Positions 37,519 through 46,980 of a DNA stretch of 64,000 nucleotides are shown here, one piece after another. The notes under the pieces were generated by a model, which worked only from the letters and a program-made list of their open reading frames with translations, was not told where the DNA came from and did no database searches. The DNA is taken from NCBI RefSeq assembly GCF_001650725.1, contig NZ_LXVX01000002.1, positions 248,001 through 312,000 of the forward strand. The letters are read 5' to 3'. This DNA is from Sphingobium sp. TCM1 (GTDB taxonomy: Bacteria > Pseudomonadota > Alphaproteobacteria > Sphingomonadales > Sphingomonadaceae). Position numbers and translations under genes: made by a program. Every line of letters begins with the position of its first letter. The first letter of the stretch is position 1.

Positions 37519-38447
37519 GCGGCCTTCTCCTGATGGACCAGACTGACGAAGATATCCTCCAGACTGCTCTGTCGCGTATTGAGATCCTTGTAGCCGATGC
37601 CGAGGTCGCCCATCCGACGCAGCAGTGACGACACACCCGTCCGTTCCGCCTGGGTATCAAACACATATTCGATCTCATGGCCATCGGCGCCCAGCGCCAC
37701 GCCCCATTCCGCGAGTTCGGGCGGAACAACGCCGATCGGTTCGGCCAGCACCACGGTCAGCGTTTTCTTGCCCAGCTTCTTCATGAGGGCGGTCTTGTCC
37801 TCGACCAGCATCAGTTCACCCTTGTTGATGACACCCACCCGGTCGGCCATTTCCTCCGCCTCCTCGATATAGTGGGTGGTCAGGATGATGGTGACGCCGG
37901 TCTGGCGCAGCTCGCCGATCAGCGTCCACATGTCCCGGCGCAGTTCCACGTCGACGCCGGCGGTCGGCTCATCGAGAAACAGGACGCGCGGTTCGTGGCT
38001 CAGCGCCTTGGCGATCATCACCCGGCGCTTCATGCCGCCCGACAATTCCAGGATCTTGCTGTTGCGCTTGTCCCACAGCGATAGGTCGCGCAGCACCTTC
38101 TCGACATAGGCGTCATCGCGCGGCTTTCCGAACAGACCGCGACTGAAGTTCACAGTGTCGATGACGCGCTCGAACTGGTCGGTGGACAGTTCCTGCGGCA
38201 CCAGGCCGATCGCCCCGCGCGCACCGCGATAGTCGCGCACGATGTCATGTCCGGCCACGATCACGCTGCCGCCGGTCGCCCGCGCAATGCCGCATATGAT
38301 GGAGATCATGGTCGTCTTGCCCGCGCCGTTCGGCCCGAGCAGCGCGAAAATCTCGCCTTCCTCGATAGTCAGGTCGACGCCCTTGAGAGCTTCGAAGCCC
38401 GACGCATAGCGCTTCGTCAGGCCGTTGATTTCAATGATGGATGCCAT
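37515..38447 (-). CDS. yadG: ABC exporter ATPase (YadG-type)
   Basis: This 310-residue ATPase has the Walker A motif G-P-N-G-A-G-K-T-T, signature L-S-G-G-M-K-R-R and Walker B V-L-F-L-D-E-P-T, followed by the C-terminal extension of about 90 residues typical of YadG. The [12 protein letters not shown] end is characteristic of ABC-2 ATPases. It is the first gene of the yadG-yadH pair. Confidence 0.93.
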   Translation of the reverse strand: MASIIEINGLTKRYASGFEALKGVDLTIEEGEIFALLGPNGAGKTTMISIICGIARATGGSVIVAGHDIVRDYRGARGAIGLVPQELSTDQFERVIDTVNFSRGLFGKPRDDAYVEKVLRDLSLWDKRNSKILELSGGMKRRVMIAKALSHEPRVLFLDEPTAGVDVELRRDMWTLIGELRQTGVTIILTTHYIEEAEEMADRVGVINKGELMLVEDKTALMKKLGKKTLTVVLAEPIGVVPPELAEWGVALGADGHEIEYVFDTQAERTGVSSLLRRMGDLGIGYKDLNTRQSSLEDIFVSLVHQEKAA

Positions 38448-38506
38448 GGATGGCTCTGCCCCTTTTGCGTTGCCGCAAAGATAGGAGGCAGATTGCGAAG
38501 CGCAAC

Positions 38507-39136
38507 CTATTCGCCGCGCCGGAAGAAGCGGAAGACCGTGGCGGGCGGAAAGTTGCGTACCGTTTGCCCGGCACGGACGACGTCCAGGTCCAGCGCGTCC
38601 AATATGTCGCGGCTCACCGGAGGGCGCATCGAGTAGGTGAATTGCACGAAGCTGCCGCCCGGCCGCAACATGCGAAAGGATTCGGACAAAATGTCGGCGT
38701 GCATGTGACGGTCCATCGCCAGGAGCGGCAGGCCGCTGACCACCGTCTGATATTCGCCGGCCGCGCCCGCCGTCGCGGTGGACACGATCTGCGCCGGCGT
38801 TTCCAGAACCGATACATGCGGGAAATGACGGCGAAGGCCGCGCGCAAAGGCAGGGTTGATCTCCACCACCTCCAGCTTTTCGGGCGGAAGGCCGGTTTCC
38901 AGGATGGCGCGGGTAAATACCCCGGTGCCACCGCCCAGTTCGAGCACGCGGCCGTCCTGCGGATCAATCTGCGCGACCATCAAGCGAGCTAGATAGCGGC
39001 TCGACGGCACTACCGACGCGGTCTGTCGTGGCTTTTTCACCCAGGCGGCGAGAAAATCCAGATATTCGGTCGCGCGCGTGCGAAACTCGCCATTCGGCAG
39101 GGCGACCACCCGACTGCGCTTGTGCTTATGCTGCAT
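38507..39136 (-). CDS. PmtA-like phospholipid N-methyltransferase
   Basis: The 209-residue class I SAM methyltransferase has motif [13 protein letters not shown] near residue 65. The flanking features [20 protein letters not shown] and F-V-Q-F-T-Y resemble the Rhodobacter/Sinorhizobium PmtA group that methylates phosphatidylethanolamine towards phosphatidylcholine. It lacks a membrane helix, as PmtA does. A different methyl acceptor is possible, because many proteins annotated this way are untested. It shares the minus strand with yadG, 59 bp upstream of it. Confidence 0.78.
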   Translation of the reverse strand: MQHKHKRSRVVALPNGEFRTRATEYLDFLAAWVKKPRQTASVVPSSRYLARLMVAQIDPQDGRVLELGGGTGVFTRAILETGLPPEKLEVVEINPAFARGLRRHFPHVSVLETPAQIVSTATAGAAGEYQTVVSGLPLLAMDRHMHADILSESFRMLRPGGSFVQFTYSMRPPVSRDILDALDLDVVRAGQTVRNFPPATVFRFFRRGE

Positions 39137-39174
39137 GGGCGAAATGCGACCGCTCTCTAACCATCACGACTCCC

Positions 39175-40077
39175 TTAGCGAGGTGAACGGGCCGCGTCGA
39201 TTGGCTTTAACGTTTCAATACGTTCTTGCAGCCAGTCGGCGACCGCACCGATCCGCGCCAGCCGCCGCAGGTCGCCATGCATGACCAGCCAGAAGCTGCG
39301 GGTGATCTCCACTCGGTCGGCCATCAACGGCATCAGGCCAGGATCGCGACGACCGATGAAATCGGGCAGGACGCCGATCCCCGCGCCTTCCGCGATCATG
39401 CGTTGTTGCATGATGATGCTGGTCGACCGCAAATTGGCCTCCAGACCCGCCTCCACCTCGTCCAGATAGTCCAGTTCGGGGGAAAAGATGAATTCCGGCA
39501 CATAGCCGATCAGTGCGTGGTCCCGCAGGTCGGCGGGCTTGCCGGGCCGTCCGACCCGCTCAAGATAGGCCGGCGAGGCATAGAGGTGCAGCCGATAATC
39601 GCCCAGCCGCCGCACCGTCAGCCGCCCGCGCTGAGGCCGCGCCAGCATCACCGCCATGTCGGCCTCCCGTTTCGAGGGATTGAGAAAACCCGATGCGGTG
39701 ATGAGGTCCAGCCTGATCCCCGGATGTCGACGGTTGAAATCCCCCATGCCCGGTGCCAGCACCCAGGTACCGAAACCCTCCGCCACCGACAGCCGCACCT
39801 GTCCGCTGAGCTTGCGCTCCTGCCCGCTCATCTGCTCGACCGCCGCCAGCGCGGCGCTTTCGGCCGCCTCGGCATGACCCAGCAATTCCTGCCCACGCGC
39901 GGTCAGCAACCGTTCGCCCGCCCCGACCTCGAACAATTCGGTGTCGAGCGCCTTTTCCAGCCGTGCCAACCGCCGCGCGATCGTGGTCGCGTCGATCCCC
40001 AGCGCCCGCGCCGCCGGCGCGACCTTGCGCGCGCGGGCCACCGCCAGAAACACCCGCAAGTCGTCCCAATCGAACAT
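39175..40077 (-). CDS. LysR-type transcriptional regulator
   Basis: The ATG at 40077 gives a 300-residue LysR protein opening M-F-D-W-D-D-L-R-V-F-L-A-V-A-R, with the winged-helix region to about residue 60 (A-A-R-A-L-G-I-D-A-T-T-I-A-R-R-L) and the two-lobe effector domain after it. It is divergent from mmsA, with 106 bp between starts, and the spacer contains TGCATTATTGCAGC/GCTTGCAATATCGCAAG inverted elements suited to LysR binding. It probably activates the valine catabolic operon, in the role MmsR (an AraC-type protein) plays in Pseudomonas. Confidence 0.9.
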   Translation of the reverse strand: MFDWDDLRVFLAVARARKVAPAARALGIDATTIARRLARLEKALDTELFEVGAGERLLTARGQELLGHAEAAESAALAAVEQMSGQERKLSGQVRLSVAEGFGTWVLAPGMGDFNRRHPGIRLDLITASGFLNPSKREADMAVMLARPQRGRLTVRRLGDYRLHLYASPAYLERVGRPGKPADLRDHALIGYVPEFIFSPELDYLDEVEAGLEANLRSTSIIMQQRMIAEGAGIGVLPDFIGRRDPGLMPLMADRVEITRSFWLVMHGDLRRLARIGAVADWLQERIETLKPIDAARSPR

Positions 40078-40183
40078 GGCACCCCTGTGCTGCATTATTG
40101 CAGCGACATCATGCAATAGTCCCCTGTTGCTTGCAATATCGCAAGAACGCTACAAGAGGGCAACCTTAGGAGAGGATAGCCCG

Positions 40184-41683
40184 ATGCGTGAGATTTCGCA
40201 CAAGCTCGCTGTCGCTCATGCCGCCGCGCCGACGCGCTACAGCGACGTGTTCGATCCCAACAATGGCAGCGTCCAGGCGCGCGTAACACTCGGCGACGCG
40301 GCCTTGCTCGACGTTGCAGTGGCCGCGGCGAAGAAGGCACAGCCCGCCTGGGCGATGGTCAACCCGCAGCGCCGCGCCCGCGTAATGTTCAACTTCAAGG
40401 CCCTGGTCGAGAAGAATATGGACGAACTGGCGCATCTGCTCAGCTCCGAACATGGCAAGGTGATCGCGGATTCGAAGGGTGACATCCAGCGCGGGCTGGA
40501 AGTCATCGAATTCTGCTGCGGCATCCCGCACGTTCTGAAAGGCGAATATACCCAAGGCGCCGGCCCCGGCATCGACGTCTACAGCTTCCGCCAGCCGATC
40601 GGCATCGGCGCGGGCATCACGCCCTTCAACTTTCCTGGCATGATCCCGCTCTGGATGTCGGGCGTCGCGATCGCGACGGGCAACGCCTTCATCCTCAAGC
40701 CCTCGGAACGCGACCCGTCGGTGCCCGTCAGGCTCGCCGAACTCTTCCTGGAGGCGGGGCTGCCCGAAGGCATCTTGCAGGTCGTGCAGGGCGACAAGGA
40801 AATGGTCGACGCCATCCTCGACCATCCGGATATCGGCGCGATCAGCTTCGTCGGATCGTCCGACATCGCCCATTATGTCTACAAGCGGGGCGTCGACAAC
40901 GGCAAGCGCGTGCAGGCCATGGGCGGCGCCAAGAATCACGGCATCGTCATGCCCGATGCGGACCTCGACCAGGTGGTGAACGACCTCTCCGGCGCCGCCT
41001 TCGGATCGGCGGGCGAGCGCTGCATGGCGCTGCCCGTGGTGACTCCTGTCGGCGAGAAGACGGCCATCGCCCTGCGCGAGAAGCTGATCCCCGCGATCGA
41101 GGCGCTACGCGTGGGCGTTTCGACCGATCCCGACGCCCATTATGGCCCCGTCGTCACCGCCGCGCACAAGGCGAAGATCGAAAGCTATATCCAGATGGGT
41201 GTGGACGAAGGCGCGGAACTGGTGGTCGACGGTCGCGGCTTCACGCTCCAGGGCCATGAGGACGGCTTTTTTGTCGGCCCGACCCTGTTCGATCATGTGA
41301 CGCCGATCATGCGCTCCTATCAGGAGGAGATTTTCGGTCCCGTGCTCCAGATGGTGCGGGCGGAGAGCTTCGAGGAGGCGCTCGCATTGCCGAGCCAGCA
41401 TCAATATGGCAACGGTGTCGCCATCTTCACGCGCAACGGCCACGCCGCCCGTGAATTTGCCGCCCGCGTCAATGTCGGCATGGTCGGCATCAACGTGCCG
41501 ATCCCGGTACCAGTGGCCTATCACACGTTCGGCGGCTGGAAGCGCTCGGCCTTTGGGGACACCAACCAGCACGGAATGGAAGGCGTGAAGTTCTGGACCA
41601 AGGTCAAGACAATCACCCAGCGCTGGCCCGACGGGGGAGTGGGCGACGCAGCCAACGCTTTCGTCATTCCGACCATGGGGTAA
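40184..41683 (+). CDS. mmsA: Methylmalonate-semialdehyde dehydrogenase (CoA-acylating)
   Basis: MmsA oxidises methylmalonate semialdehyde to propionyl-CoA, the last step of valine breakdown. From the ATG at 40184 (TTAGGAGAGG upstream) the enzyme is 499 residues. The catalytic cysteine is in A-G-E-R-C-M-A-L-P, and F-N-F-P-G-M-I-P-L-W-M and the C-terminal G-W-K-R-S-A-F-G-D are typical. The longer frame begins inside the divergent regulator gene and is rejected. It leads mmsA-acd-hibch-mmsB. Confidence 0.96.
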   Translation: MREISHKLAVAHAAAPTRYSDVFDPNNGSVQARVTLGDAALLDVAVAAAKKAQPAWAMVNPQRRARVMFNFKALVEKNMDELAHLLSSEHGKVIADSKGDIQRGLEVIEFCCGIPHVLKGEYTQGAGPGIDVYSFRQPIGIGAGITPFNFPGMIPLWMSGVAIATGNAFILKPSERDPSVPVRLAELFLEAGLPEGILQVVQGDKEMVDAILDHPDIGAISFVGSSDIAHYVYKRGVDNGKRVQAMGGAKNHGIVMPDADLDQVVNDLSGAAFGSAGERCMALPVVTPVGEKTAIALREKLIPAIEALRVGVSTDPDAHYGPVVTAAHKAKIESYIQMGVDEGAELVVDGRGFTLQGHEDGFFVGPTLFDHVTPIMRSYQEEIFGPVLQMVRAESFEEALALPSQHQYGNGVAIFTRNGHAAREFAARVNVGMVGINVPIPVPVAYHTFGGWKRSAFGDTNQHGMEGVKFWTKVKTITQRWPDGGVGDAANAFVIPTMG

Positions 41684-41923
41684 GGGCTTGGAGGGAGAGG
41701 CTCCGCCTCTCCCTGCCTGGTCATTGCGACGTGAACCCATCGACGACACCGGAGCGATGCTGATGCGGGCGCGCCATCAAATCGGACATAATATTGATAT
41801 AGATGACGCCATGGCGGCGGCTGGCCAGAGTATCGACGCCCGGTTGACGATCCATTCCAACGCCGCGCTAATGGACGCTGGCTTTCGTCACCATGACGGA
41901 ATTTTTTTCATGGAAATGTCAGC

Positions 41924-43066
41924 ATGACCCAATATGATCTGACCGACGACCAGCGCGCGATCCAGGAAATGGCGCAGCGCTTTACCGCGGACGCCATCAC
42001 GCCCCACGCCGCCGAATGGGACGAGAAGCATATCTTCCCCCGCGACGCGATCCGCGCCGCCGCCGAACTCGGCTTTGGCGGCATATACGTGTCGGAGGAA
42101 GCAGGCGGGATCGGCCTCGGTCGCCTCGAAGCCGCACTCATCATGGAGGCGATGGCCTATGGCTGCCCCTCGACCAGCGCCTTCATCTCGATCCACAATA
42201 TGGGCGCCTGGATGATCGACCGCTTCGGATCGCAGGCGGTGAAGGACAAATATCTGCCCGACCTGATCCCCATGGCGCGCATGGCGAGCTATTGCCTGAC
42301 CGAGGCCGGCGCCGGATCGGACGCTGCCGCGCTCAAGACCCGCGCGGTGAGAGACGGCAACCATTATGTCGTCACCGGCTCCAAACAGTTCATTTCCGGC
42401 GGCGGGGAGAATGACGTCTATGTGGTGATGGTCCGCACCGGCGAGGATGGTCCCAAGGGAATCTCTTGTCTCGTCATCGAGAAGGACATGGCGGGTGTTA
42501 GCTTCGGCGCACAGGAGCGCAAGCTGGGCTGGCATTCGCAGCCCACCGCGCAGGTCAATTTCGACGGCGTGCGGGTGCCGGTGGCCAATCTGGTCGGCGG
42601 CGAGGGCGAAGGCTTCCGCATTGCGATGATGGGGCTGGATGGTGGGCGGCTCAATATCGGCGCCTGTTCGCTGGGCGGCGCACAGCGCTGCATCGACGAA
42701 ACGGTCCAGTATACCAAGGATCGCAGACAGTTCGGCGTCGCCGTGGCCGATTTCCAGAACACCCAGTTCACCCTGGCCGACATGCAGACCGAATTGGAGG
42801 CCGCCCGCACCCTGCTCTATGCCGCCGCGGTCAAGGTGACGGACAATGCGCCCGACAAGACCCGCTTCGCTGCCATGGCCAAGCGCTTCGCCACCGACAC
42901 CGGATCCTCTGTGGTCGACCGCGCGCTGCAACTCCATGGCGGCTACGGCTATCTGATGGACTATCCGATCGAGCGCTTCTGGCGCGACCTGCGGGTCCAT
43001 TCGATCCTGGAAGGCACCAATCAGGTCATGCGGATGATCGTCGCGCGCGATATGCTGCGGCAATAG
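41924..43066 (+). CDS. Isobutyryl-CoA dehydrogenase-type acyl-CoA dehydrogenase
   Basis: This 380-residue flavoenzyme removes two hydrogens from a short branched acyl-CoA. The position between mmsA and the hydrolase points to isobutyryl-CoA as substrate. The FAD region C-L-T-E-A-G-A-G-S-D-A and the C-terminal G-G-Y-G-Y-L-M-D-Y-P-I-E-R-F-W-R-D are standard, and the catalytic glutamate is in S-I-L-E-G-T-N-Q. It starts 240 bp after mmsA and 30 bp before the next gene. 2-Methylbutyryl-CoA could be an alternative substrate. Confidence 0.92.
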   Translation: MTQYDLTDDQRAIQEMAQRFTADAITPHAAEWDEKHIFPRDAIRAAAELGFGGIYVSEEAGGIGLGRLEAALIMEAMAYGCPSTSAFISIHNMGAWMIDRFGSQAVKDKYLPDLIPMARMASYCLTEAGAGSDAAALKTRAVRDGNHYVVTGSKQFISGGGENDVYVVMVRTGEDGPKGISCLVIEKDMAGVSFGAQERKLGWHSQPTAQVNFDGVRVPVANLVGGEGEGFRIAMMGLDGGRLNIGACSLGGAQRCIDETVQYTKDRRQFGVAVADFQNTQFTLADMQTELEAARTLLYAAAVKVTDNAPDKTRFAAMAKRFATDTGSSVVDRALQLHGGYGYLMDYPIERFWRDLRVHSILEGTNQVMRMIVARDMLRQ

Positions 43067-43095
43067 TCGCCTTTCCACGGATGTGAGGAGCAGAT

Positions 43096-44163
43096 ATGAC
43101 GGACCAGGTTCTGACCTTGATCGAAAATGGCGTCGGCCGCATCCGGCTCAACCGGCCCAAGGCGATCCACGCGCTGACGCCGGAGATGTGCGCGGCAATC
43201 AATGACGCGCTGCTCGACTGGGCGCAGGATGACGCGATCATCGCGGTGATGATCGATCATGCCGACGGACGCGGCTTTTGCGCCGGCGGCGACATCGCGT
43301 TGATCGCCAACAGCGCCAGGACGGATTGCGTCGAGGCGGAACGCTTCTTCAGCCTCGAATATCGGATGAACCATCTGCTGTTCGTCTATGAAAAGCCGAT
43401 CGTCGCCTTCATCGACGGAATCGTCATGGGGGGTGGCGTCGGCATCTCCTTGCCCGCCCGTTTCCGCGTCGCGACCGAGCGCACGACCTTCGCCATGCCC
43501 GAAACCGGCATCGGCCTGTTTCCGGACGTTGGGGGCGGCTGGTTCCTGCCGCGCCTGCCCGGCCGCGTCGGCGCCTGGCTGGCGGCGACCGGGGCGCGCA
43601 TCGACGGGGCGGACTGCGCCGCGATCGGCATCGCCTCCCATTATATCCCCTCCGACCGGCTGGACGCCGTCAAGGCGCGCATCCTGGCCGATCCGCTGGG
43701 TCTGGGCGAGATATTGGACGAGAATGTCGCACCGCCCCCGGCATCGAAACTGGAGGCGCACCGCGCGGAGATCGACCGGCTGTTCGCATCCGACAAGGCG
43801 GAGGACATCGTCGCCGCCCTGCGCGCCGATGGCGGCGAATGGGCCGCGAGACAGTTGACGGTGCTCGCCACCAAATCGCCCCAGACGATCAAGGTCGCGT
43901 TGCGCCAGTTGGTCGAGGGCGCGAGCAAGGCCAGCTTCGCCGACAATATGACAATGGAGTTCGGCCTTGCCTGCGCCATCATCCGCCGCCCCGATTTCGT
44001 CGAGGGCGTGCGTGCGGTGATCTTCGACAAGGATAATGCGCCGATCTGGACTCCGCCGACATTGGAGGAGGTCAGCGATACGATGATCGAGGAGATCTTC
44101 GCGCCGCTGCCGCCGGAAAAGCAATGGACGCCGCTGCCCGAACTGGCAACCACCCGCGCCTGA
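43096..44163 (+). CDS. 3-Hydroxyisobutyryl-CoA hydrolase
   Basis: The 355-residue crotonase-fold protein matches HIBCH, which frees 3-hydroxyisobutyrate from CoA in valine catabolism. It opens with the crotonase fold, carries G-F-C-A-G-G-D-I near residue 60 and the G-I-V-M-G-G-G-V-G-I oxyanion loop near residue 115, and the M-P-E-T-G-I-G-L-F-P-D-V-G-G acid region. A C-terminal extension of about 90 residues distinguishes hydrolases from plain hydratases. It sits between the dehydrogenase and mmsB, as the pathway requires. Confidence 0.92.
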   Translation: MTDQVLTLIENGVGRIRLNRPKAIHALTPEMCAAINDALLDWAQDDAIIAVMIDHADGRGFCAGGDIALIANSARTDCVEAERFFSLEYRMNHLLFVYEKPIVAFIDGIVMGGGVGISLPARFRVATERTTFAMPETGIGLFPDVGGGWFLPRLPGRVGAWLAATGARIDGADCAAIGIASHYIPSDRLDAVKARILADPLGLGEILDENVAPPPASKLEAHRAEIDRLFASDKAEDIVAALRADGGEWAARQLTVLATKSPQTIKVALRQLVEGASKASFADNMTMEFGLACAIIRRPDFVEGVRAVIFDKDNAPIWTPPTLEEVSDTMIEEIFAPLPPEKQWTPLPELATTRA

Positions 44164-44191
44164 CACAGAATTGAGAGAGGAAGCCCGGACC

Positions 44192-45076
44192 ATGACCCAG
44201 ACGATCGCCTTCATCGGCCTTGGCAATATGGGCGGCGGTATGGCCGCCAATCTGCTGAAGAATGGCTATGCCGTGCGCGCCTTCGACCTGTCGGAAGAGG
44301 CTCTAGCCAAGGCGGAAAGCCATGGCGCGGTGCGTGCGGCGAGCGCCGCCGAGGCCGTCTCCGGCGCCGATGCGGTGGTGACGATGCTGCCGGCTGGCAA
44401 GCATGTCGAAAGCGTCTATGGCGGCGAGGTGTTCGGCGCGGCCAGACCCGGAGCGCTCTTCCTCGACTGTTCGACCATCGACGTCGCCACAGCGCGCCGC
44501 GTGATCGAGGCGGCGAGTGTTCAGGGCTTCGAGATGGTCGATGCGCCAGTATCGGGCGGGATCGCGGCAGCCAATGGCGGGACGCTGACCTTCATGGTGG
44601 GCGGTGCGGACGCGGCCTTCGCCAGGGCCAGGCCGATCCTCTCCGCCATGGGCAAGGCCGTGATCCATGCCGGCGGCGCAGGCAACGGCCAGGCGGCCAA
44701 GATCTGCAACAATATGCTGCTGGGCGCGACCATGGTCGCCACTTGCGAGAGCTTCGCCATGGCGAAGAAGCTGGGTCTCGATCCCCAGACCTTCTACGAT
44801 ATATCGAGCGTGTCGTCGGGGCAGAGCTGGTCGATGACAAGCTATTGCCCGGTCCCCGGCGTGGGTCCACAGACCCCCGCCGACAATGGCTATCAGGGCG
44901 GCTTTGCCGTCGGCCTGATGCTCAAGGATCTGAAGCTGGCGACGGAAGCCGCCGCGTCGGTCGGCGCCTCGGTGCCGATGGGCAATGCCGCCGAAGCGCT
45001 GTATCAGTTGCTCGCCAACCAGGGAGAGGCCGCGCGCGACTTTTCGCTGATGATCGAGATGCTGGAGGGGAAATAG
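44192..45076 (+). CDS. mmsB: 3-Hydroxyisobutyrate dehydrogenase
   Basis: MmsB oxidises 3-hydroxyisobutyrate to methylmalonate semialdehyde with NAD. The protein is 294 residues from the ATG at 44192, with AGAGAGGAAG upstream; an in-frame TTG at 44171 is unlikely. The NAD loop G-L-G-N-M-G-G-G-M-A, the substrate motif D-A-P-V-S-G-G and the catalytic lysine region G-N-G-Q-A-A-K-I-C-N-N are present. It is the last gene of the valine operon; an inverted repeat follows. Confidence 0.96.
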   Translation: MTQTIAFIGLGNMGGGMAANLLKNGYAVRAFDLSEEALAKAESHGAVRAASAAEAVSGADAVVTMLPAGKHVESVYGGEVFGAARPGALFLDCSTIDVATARRVIEAASVQGFEMVDAPVSGGIAAANGGTLTFMVGGADAAFARARPILSAMGKAVIHAGGAGNGQAAKICNNMLLGATMVATCESFAMAKKLGLDPQTFYDISSVSSGQSWSMTSYCPVPGVGPQTPADNGYQGGFAVGLMLKDLKLATEAAASVGASVPMGNAAEALYQLLANQGEAARDFSLMIEMLEGK

Positions 45077-45083
45077 GCAGACA

Positions 45084-45162
45084 TCTTCCGTTCGCTTCGA
45101 GCGGAGTCGAGAAGCGGCCAGCGCTGCGCTTCAGTTTCTCGACACGCTCGAAAGCAACGGAA
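45084..45162. repeat. Long inverted repeat, CTTCGAGCG type
   Basis: CTTCCGTTCGCTTCGAGCGG... (45084-45114) pairs imperfectly with ...CGCTCGAAAGCAACGGAAG (45133-45162), forming a stem of about 30 bases between the convergent mmsB and ech genes. It shares the TTCGAGCG and GTCGAGAA cores with other sphingomonad palindromes and would serve as a shared 3' structure. Confidence 0.7.
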
Positions 45163-45219
45163 GTCTAAACCGCTCTCCTGTTCCCGCAAGTGGCGGCGTG
45201 ATTAAGCCGGTGGCCTAGC

Positions 45220-46005
45220 CTATCGGCCCTTCCAGACGCCGGGCCGCTTTTCGACGAAGGCGGTCATGCCTTCCTTCTTGTCCTCGGTCGCGGTCAGGAT
45301 CTGGAACATGCGGCGTTCGGTCAGCAGCCCCTGCGCCAGACCGGTCTCGAAGGCGATGTTGACCATCTCCTTGTTCATCATCGCCGCCATGGGCGGCATC
45401 GCGGCGATGGCCGCCGCGGTCTTGAGCGCATCCTCCAGCAAATCCGCGGCTGGAACGACCCGGCTGACCAGCCCGGCGCGTTCCGCCTCGGCCGCATCCA
45501 TCATCCGGCCGGTCAGGCACATTTCCATGGCCTTGGCCTTGCCCACGGCGCGGGTCAGGCGCTGCGATCCGCCCATGCCTGGCGCCACGCCCAGCTTGAT
45601 TTCGGGCTGGCCGAATTTCGCCGTGTCACCCGCGATGATGAAGTCGGCCATCATCGCCAGTTCGCAGCCGCCGCCCAGCGCAAAGCCCTGCACCGCCGCG
45701 ATCCACGGCTTGCGGGTCGCGACGACGCCGGTCTGCCAGCCCGAGAAGAAGTCCTGCAGGAAGAAGTCGGCCGCGTCCTTCTCCACCATTTCCTTGATGT
45801 CGGCACCCGCCGCGAACGCTTTTTCGCCGCTGCCGGTCAGGACGGCGCAACGCTGGGTCGGGTCTGCATCATAGGCGGCGAAGGCGGCACTCAGGTCGGC
45901 CAGCACATGGCTGTTCAGCGCATTCAAGGCCTGCGGCCGGTTGAGCGTAATCAGCGTTACTGCATCGCGCTGTTCGACCAGGATCGTTTCATAGGTCATC
46001 GCCAT
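45220..46005 (-). CDS. Enoyl-CoA hydratase
   Basis: The 261-residue short crotonase adds water to enoyl-CoA. The oxyanion loop [14 protein letters not shown] carries one catalytic glutamate, and [11 protein letters not shown] the other. Facing the valine operon, it most likely hydrates methacrylyl-CoA to 3-hydroxyisobutyryl-CoA, the one step that operon lacks, but a general crotonase role (PaaF-like) is also possible. Confidence 0.92.
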   Translation of the reverse strand: MAMTYETILVEQRDAVTLITLNRPQALNALNSHVLADLSAAFAAYDADPTQRCAVLTGSGEKAFAAGADIKEMVEKDAADFFLQDFFSGWQTGVVATRKPWIAAVQGFALGGGCELAMMADFIIAGDTAKFGQPEIKLGVAPGMGGSQRLTRAVGKAKAMEMCLTGRMMDAAEAERAGLVSRVVPAADLLEDALKTAAAIAAMPPMAAMMNKEMVNIAFETGLAQGLLTERRMFQILTATEDKKEGMTAFVEKRPGVWKGR

Positions 46006-46140
46006 CTCCCTTTGGCGTTCTCGAATCAGCAGGCCCCGCCGGCTGACCCGGAAAACGCGAACAACAAACTAGTTTGACCACCGCTCTATTGGGGCCGCGC
46101 GCGCTTCGCCATCCCCCACCCCCTCGCATTTGTGCCAATG

Positions 46141-46980
46141 CTAGCGGCAAAGATGCATGAAGTCGCGATCATAGCTTTTGAGATGCGCCCCGCCGTCCAC
46201 ATAGAGTGTCTGCCCGGTGATAGCGCTGGCATTCACCAGATAGAGTACCGCCTGGGCAATTTCCTCCGCCTGGGGCAAACGGCCGAGCGGCATCATGTTC
46301 CCCAGTCGCTCCATCTGCGCCTCGTCATAATCGGGCGTCGCGATCGTCAGCCCCGGTGCGACGGCGTTGACCCGAACCCTGGGCGCCAGGCTATGGGCGC
46401 TGGTGCGCGTCAGCCCGGCCAGCGCCAGTTTGGACAGGGTGTAGGCGAGTTGGTCGGCGTGGGGATGGTCGATCCGCTGGTCGAGGATATTGACGATGCA
46501 GCGATCTCCCACGCCCGCCGGCACGGTCGCGAACGCCTTGGTCAGCATGGTCGGCGCGGCGCAGTTAACCGCATAATGGCGCATCAGGTCGTCTGCCGTC
46601 ACATCCTCCAGCCTGTCCTGACCGAATATGGCGGCGCTGTTGACCAATATGTCGGGCGGGCGGCCGAAGCGCTCCGCCACCATCGCCACCAACTCCTCCG
46701 CTCCTTCGGGATCGGCGAAATCGACGACGAAGCCGTCCCACTCGGTCCCCTCCTCCTCCAGCGTCAGCGCCAGATGGGAATCGAGCCGCGTGTCGTGACT
46801 GCCATGGATCGCGAGCGAATGGCCGGCCTTCGCCAGCGCGGCGGCGATGATGCCGCCCAGCCGTCGATGCCCGCCGGTGACGAGTGCCAGCCTCTTCTGC
46901 GCCAGCGGCGCACCGATGGGCTTTGCATCGACCCTCGCCCTGCCGAGCGGACGATAGGCAGGCTCTTCCGCTTCGCTCAT
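46141..46980 (-). CDS. FolM/pteridine-reductase-like short-chain dehydrogenase
   Basis: The 279-residue SDR has a modified cofactor loop V-T-G-G-H-R-R-L-G near residue 35, in the style of pteridine reductases, the tyrosine-lysine pair in Y-T-L-S-K, and the V-D-G-G-A-H C-terminal cofactor/closing motif. Its start overlaps the folE stop by 4 bases, so a pterin substrate is likely: E. coli FolM reduces dihydromonapterin. An N-terminal stretch of about 28 residues precedes the domain. General ketoreductase activity cannot be excluded. Confidence 0.82.
   Translation of the reverse strand: MSEAEEPAYRPLGRARVDAKPIGAPLAQKRLALVTGGHRRLGGIIAAALAKAGHSLAIHGSHDTRLDSHLALTLEEEGTEWDGFVVDFADPEGAEELVAMVAERFGRPPDILVNSAAIFGQDRLEDVTADDLMRHYAVNCAAPTMLTKAFATVPAGVGDRCIVNILDQRIDHPHADQLAYTLSKLALAGLTRTSAHSLAPRVRVNAVAPGLTIATPDYDEAQMERLGNMMPLGRLPQAEEIAQAVLYLVNASAITGQTLYVDGGAHLKSYDRDFMHLCR

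Noticed and set aside
41688..41927. 79-codon frame between mmsA and the acyl-CoA dehydrogenase
   Set aside because: No clear ribosome-binding site; composition like noncoding DNA, and it overlaps the next start.
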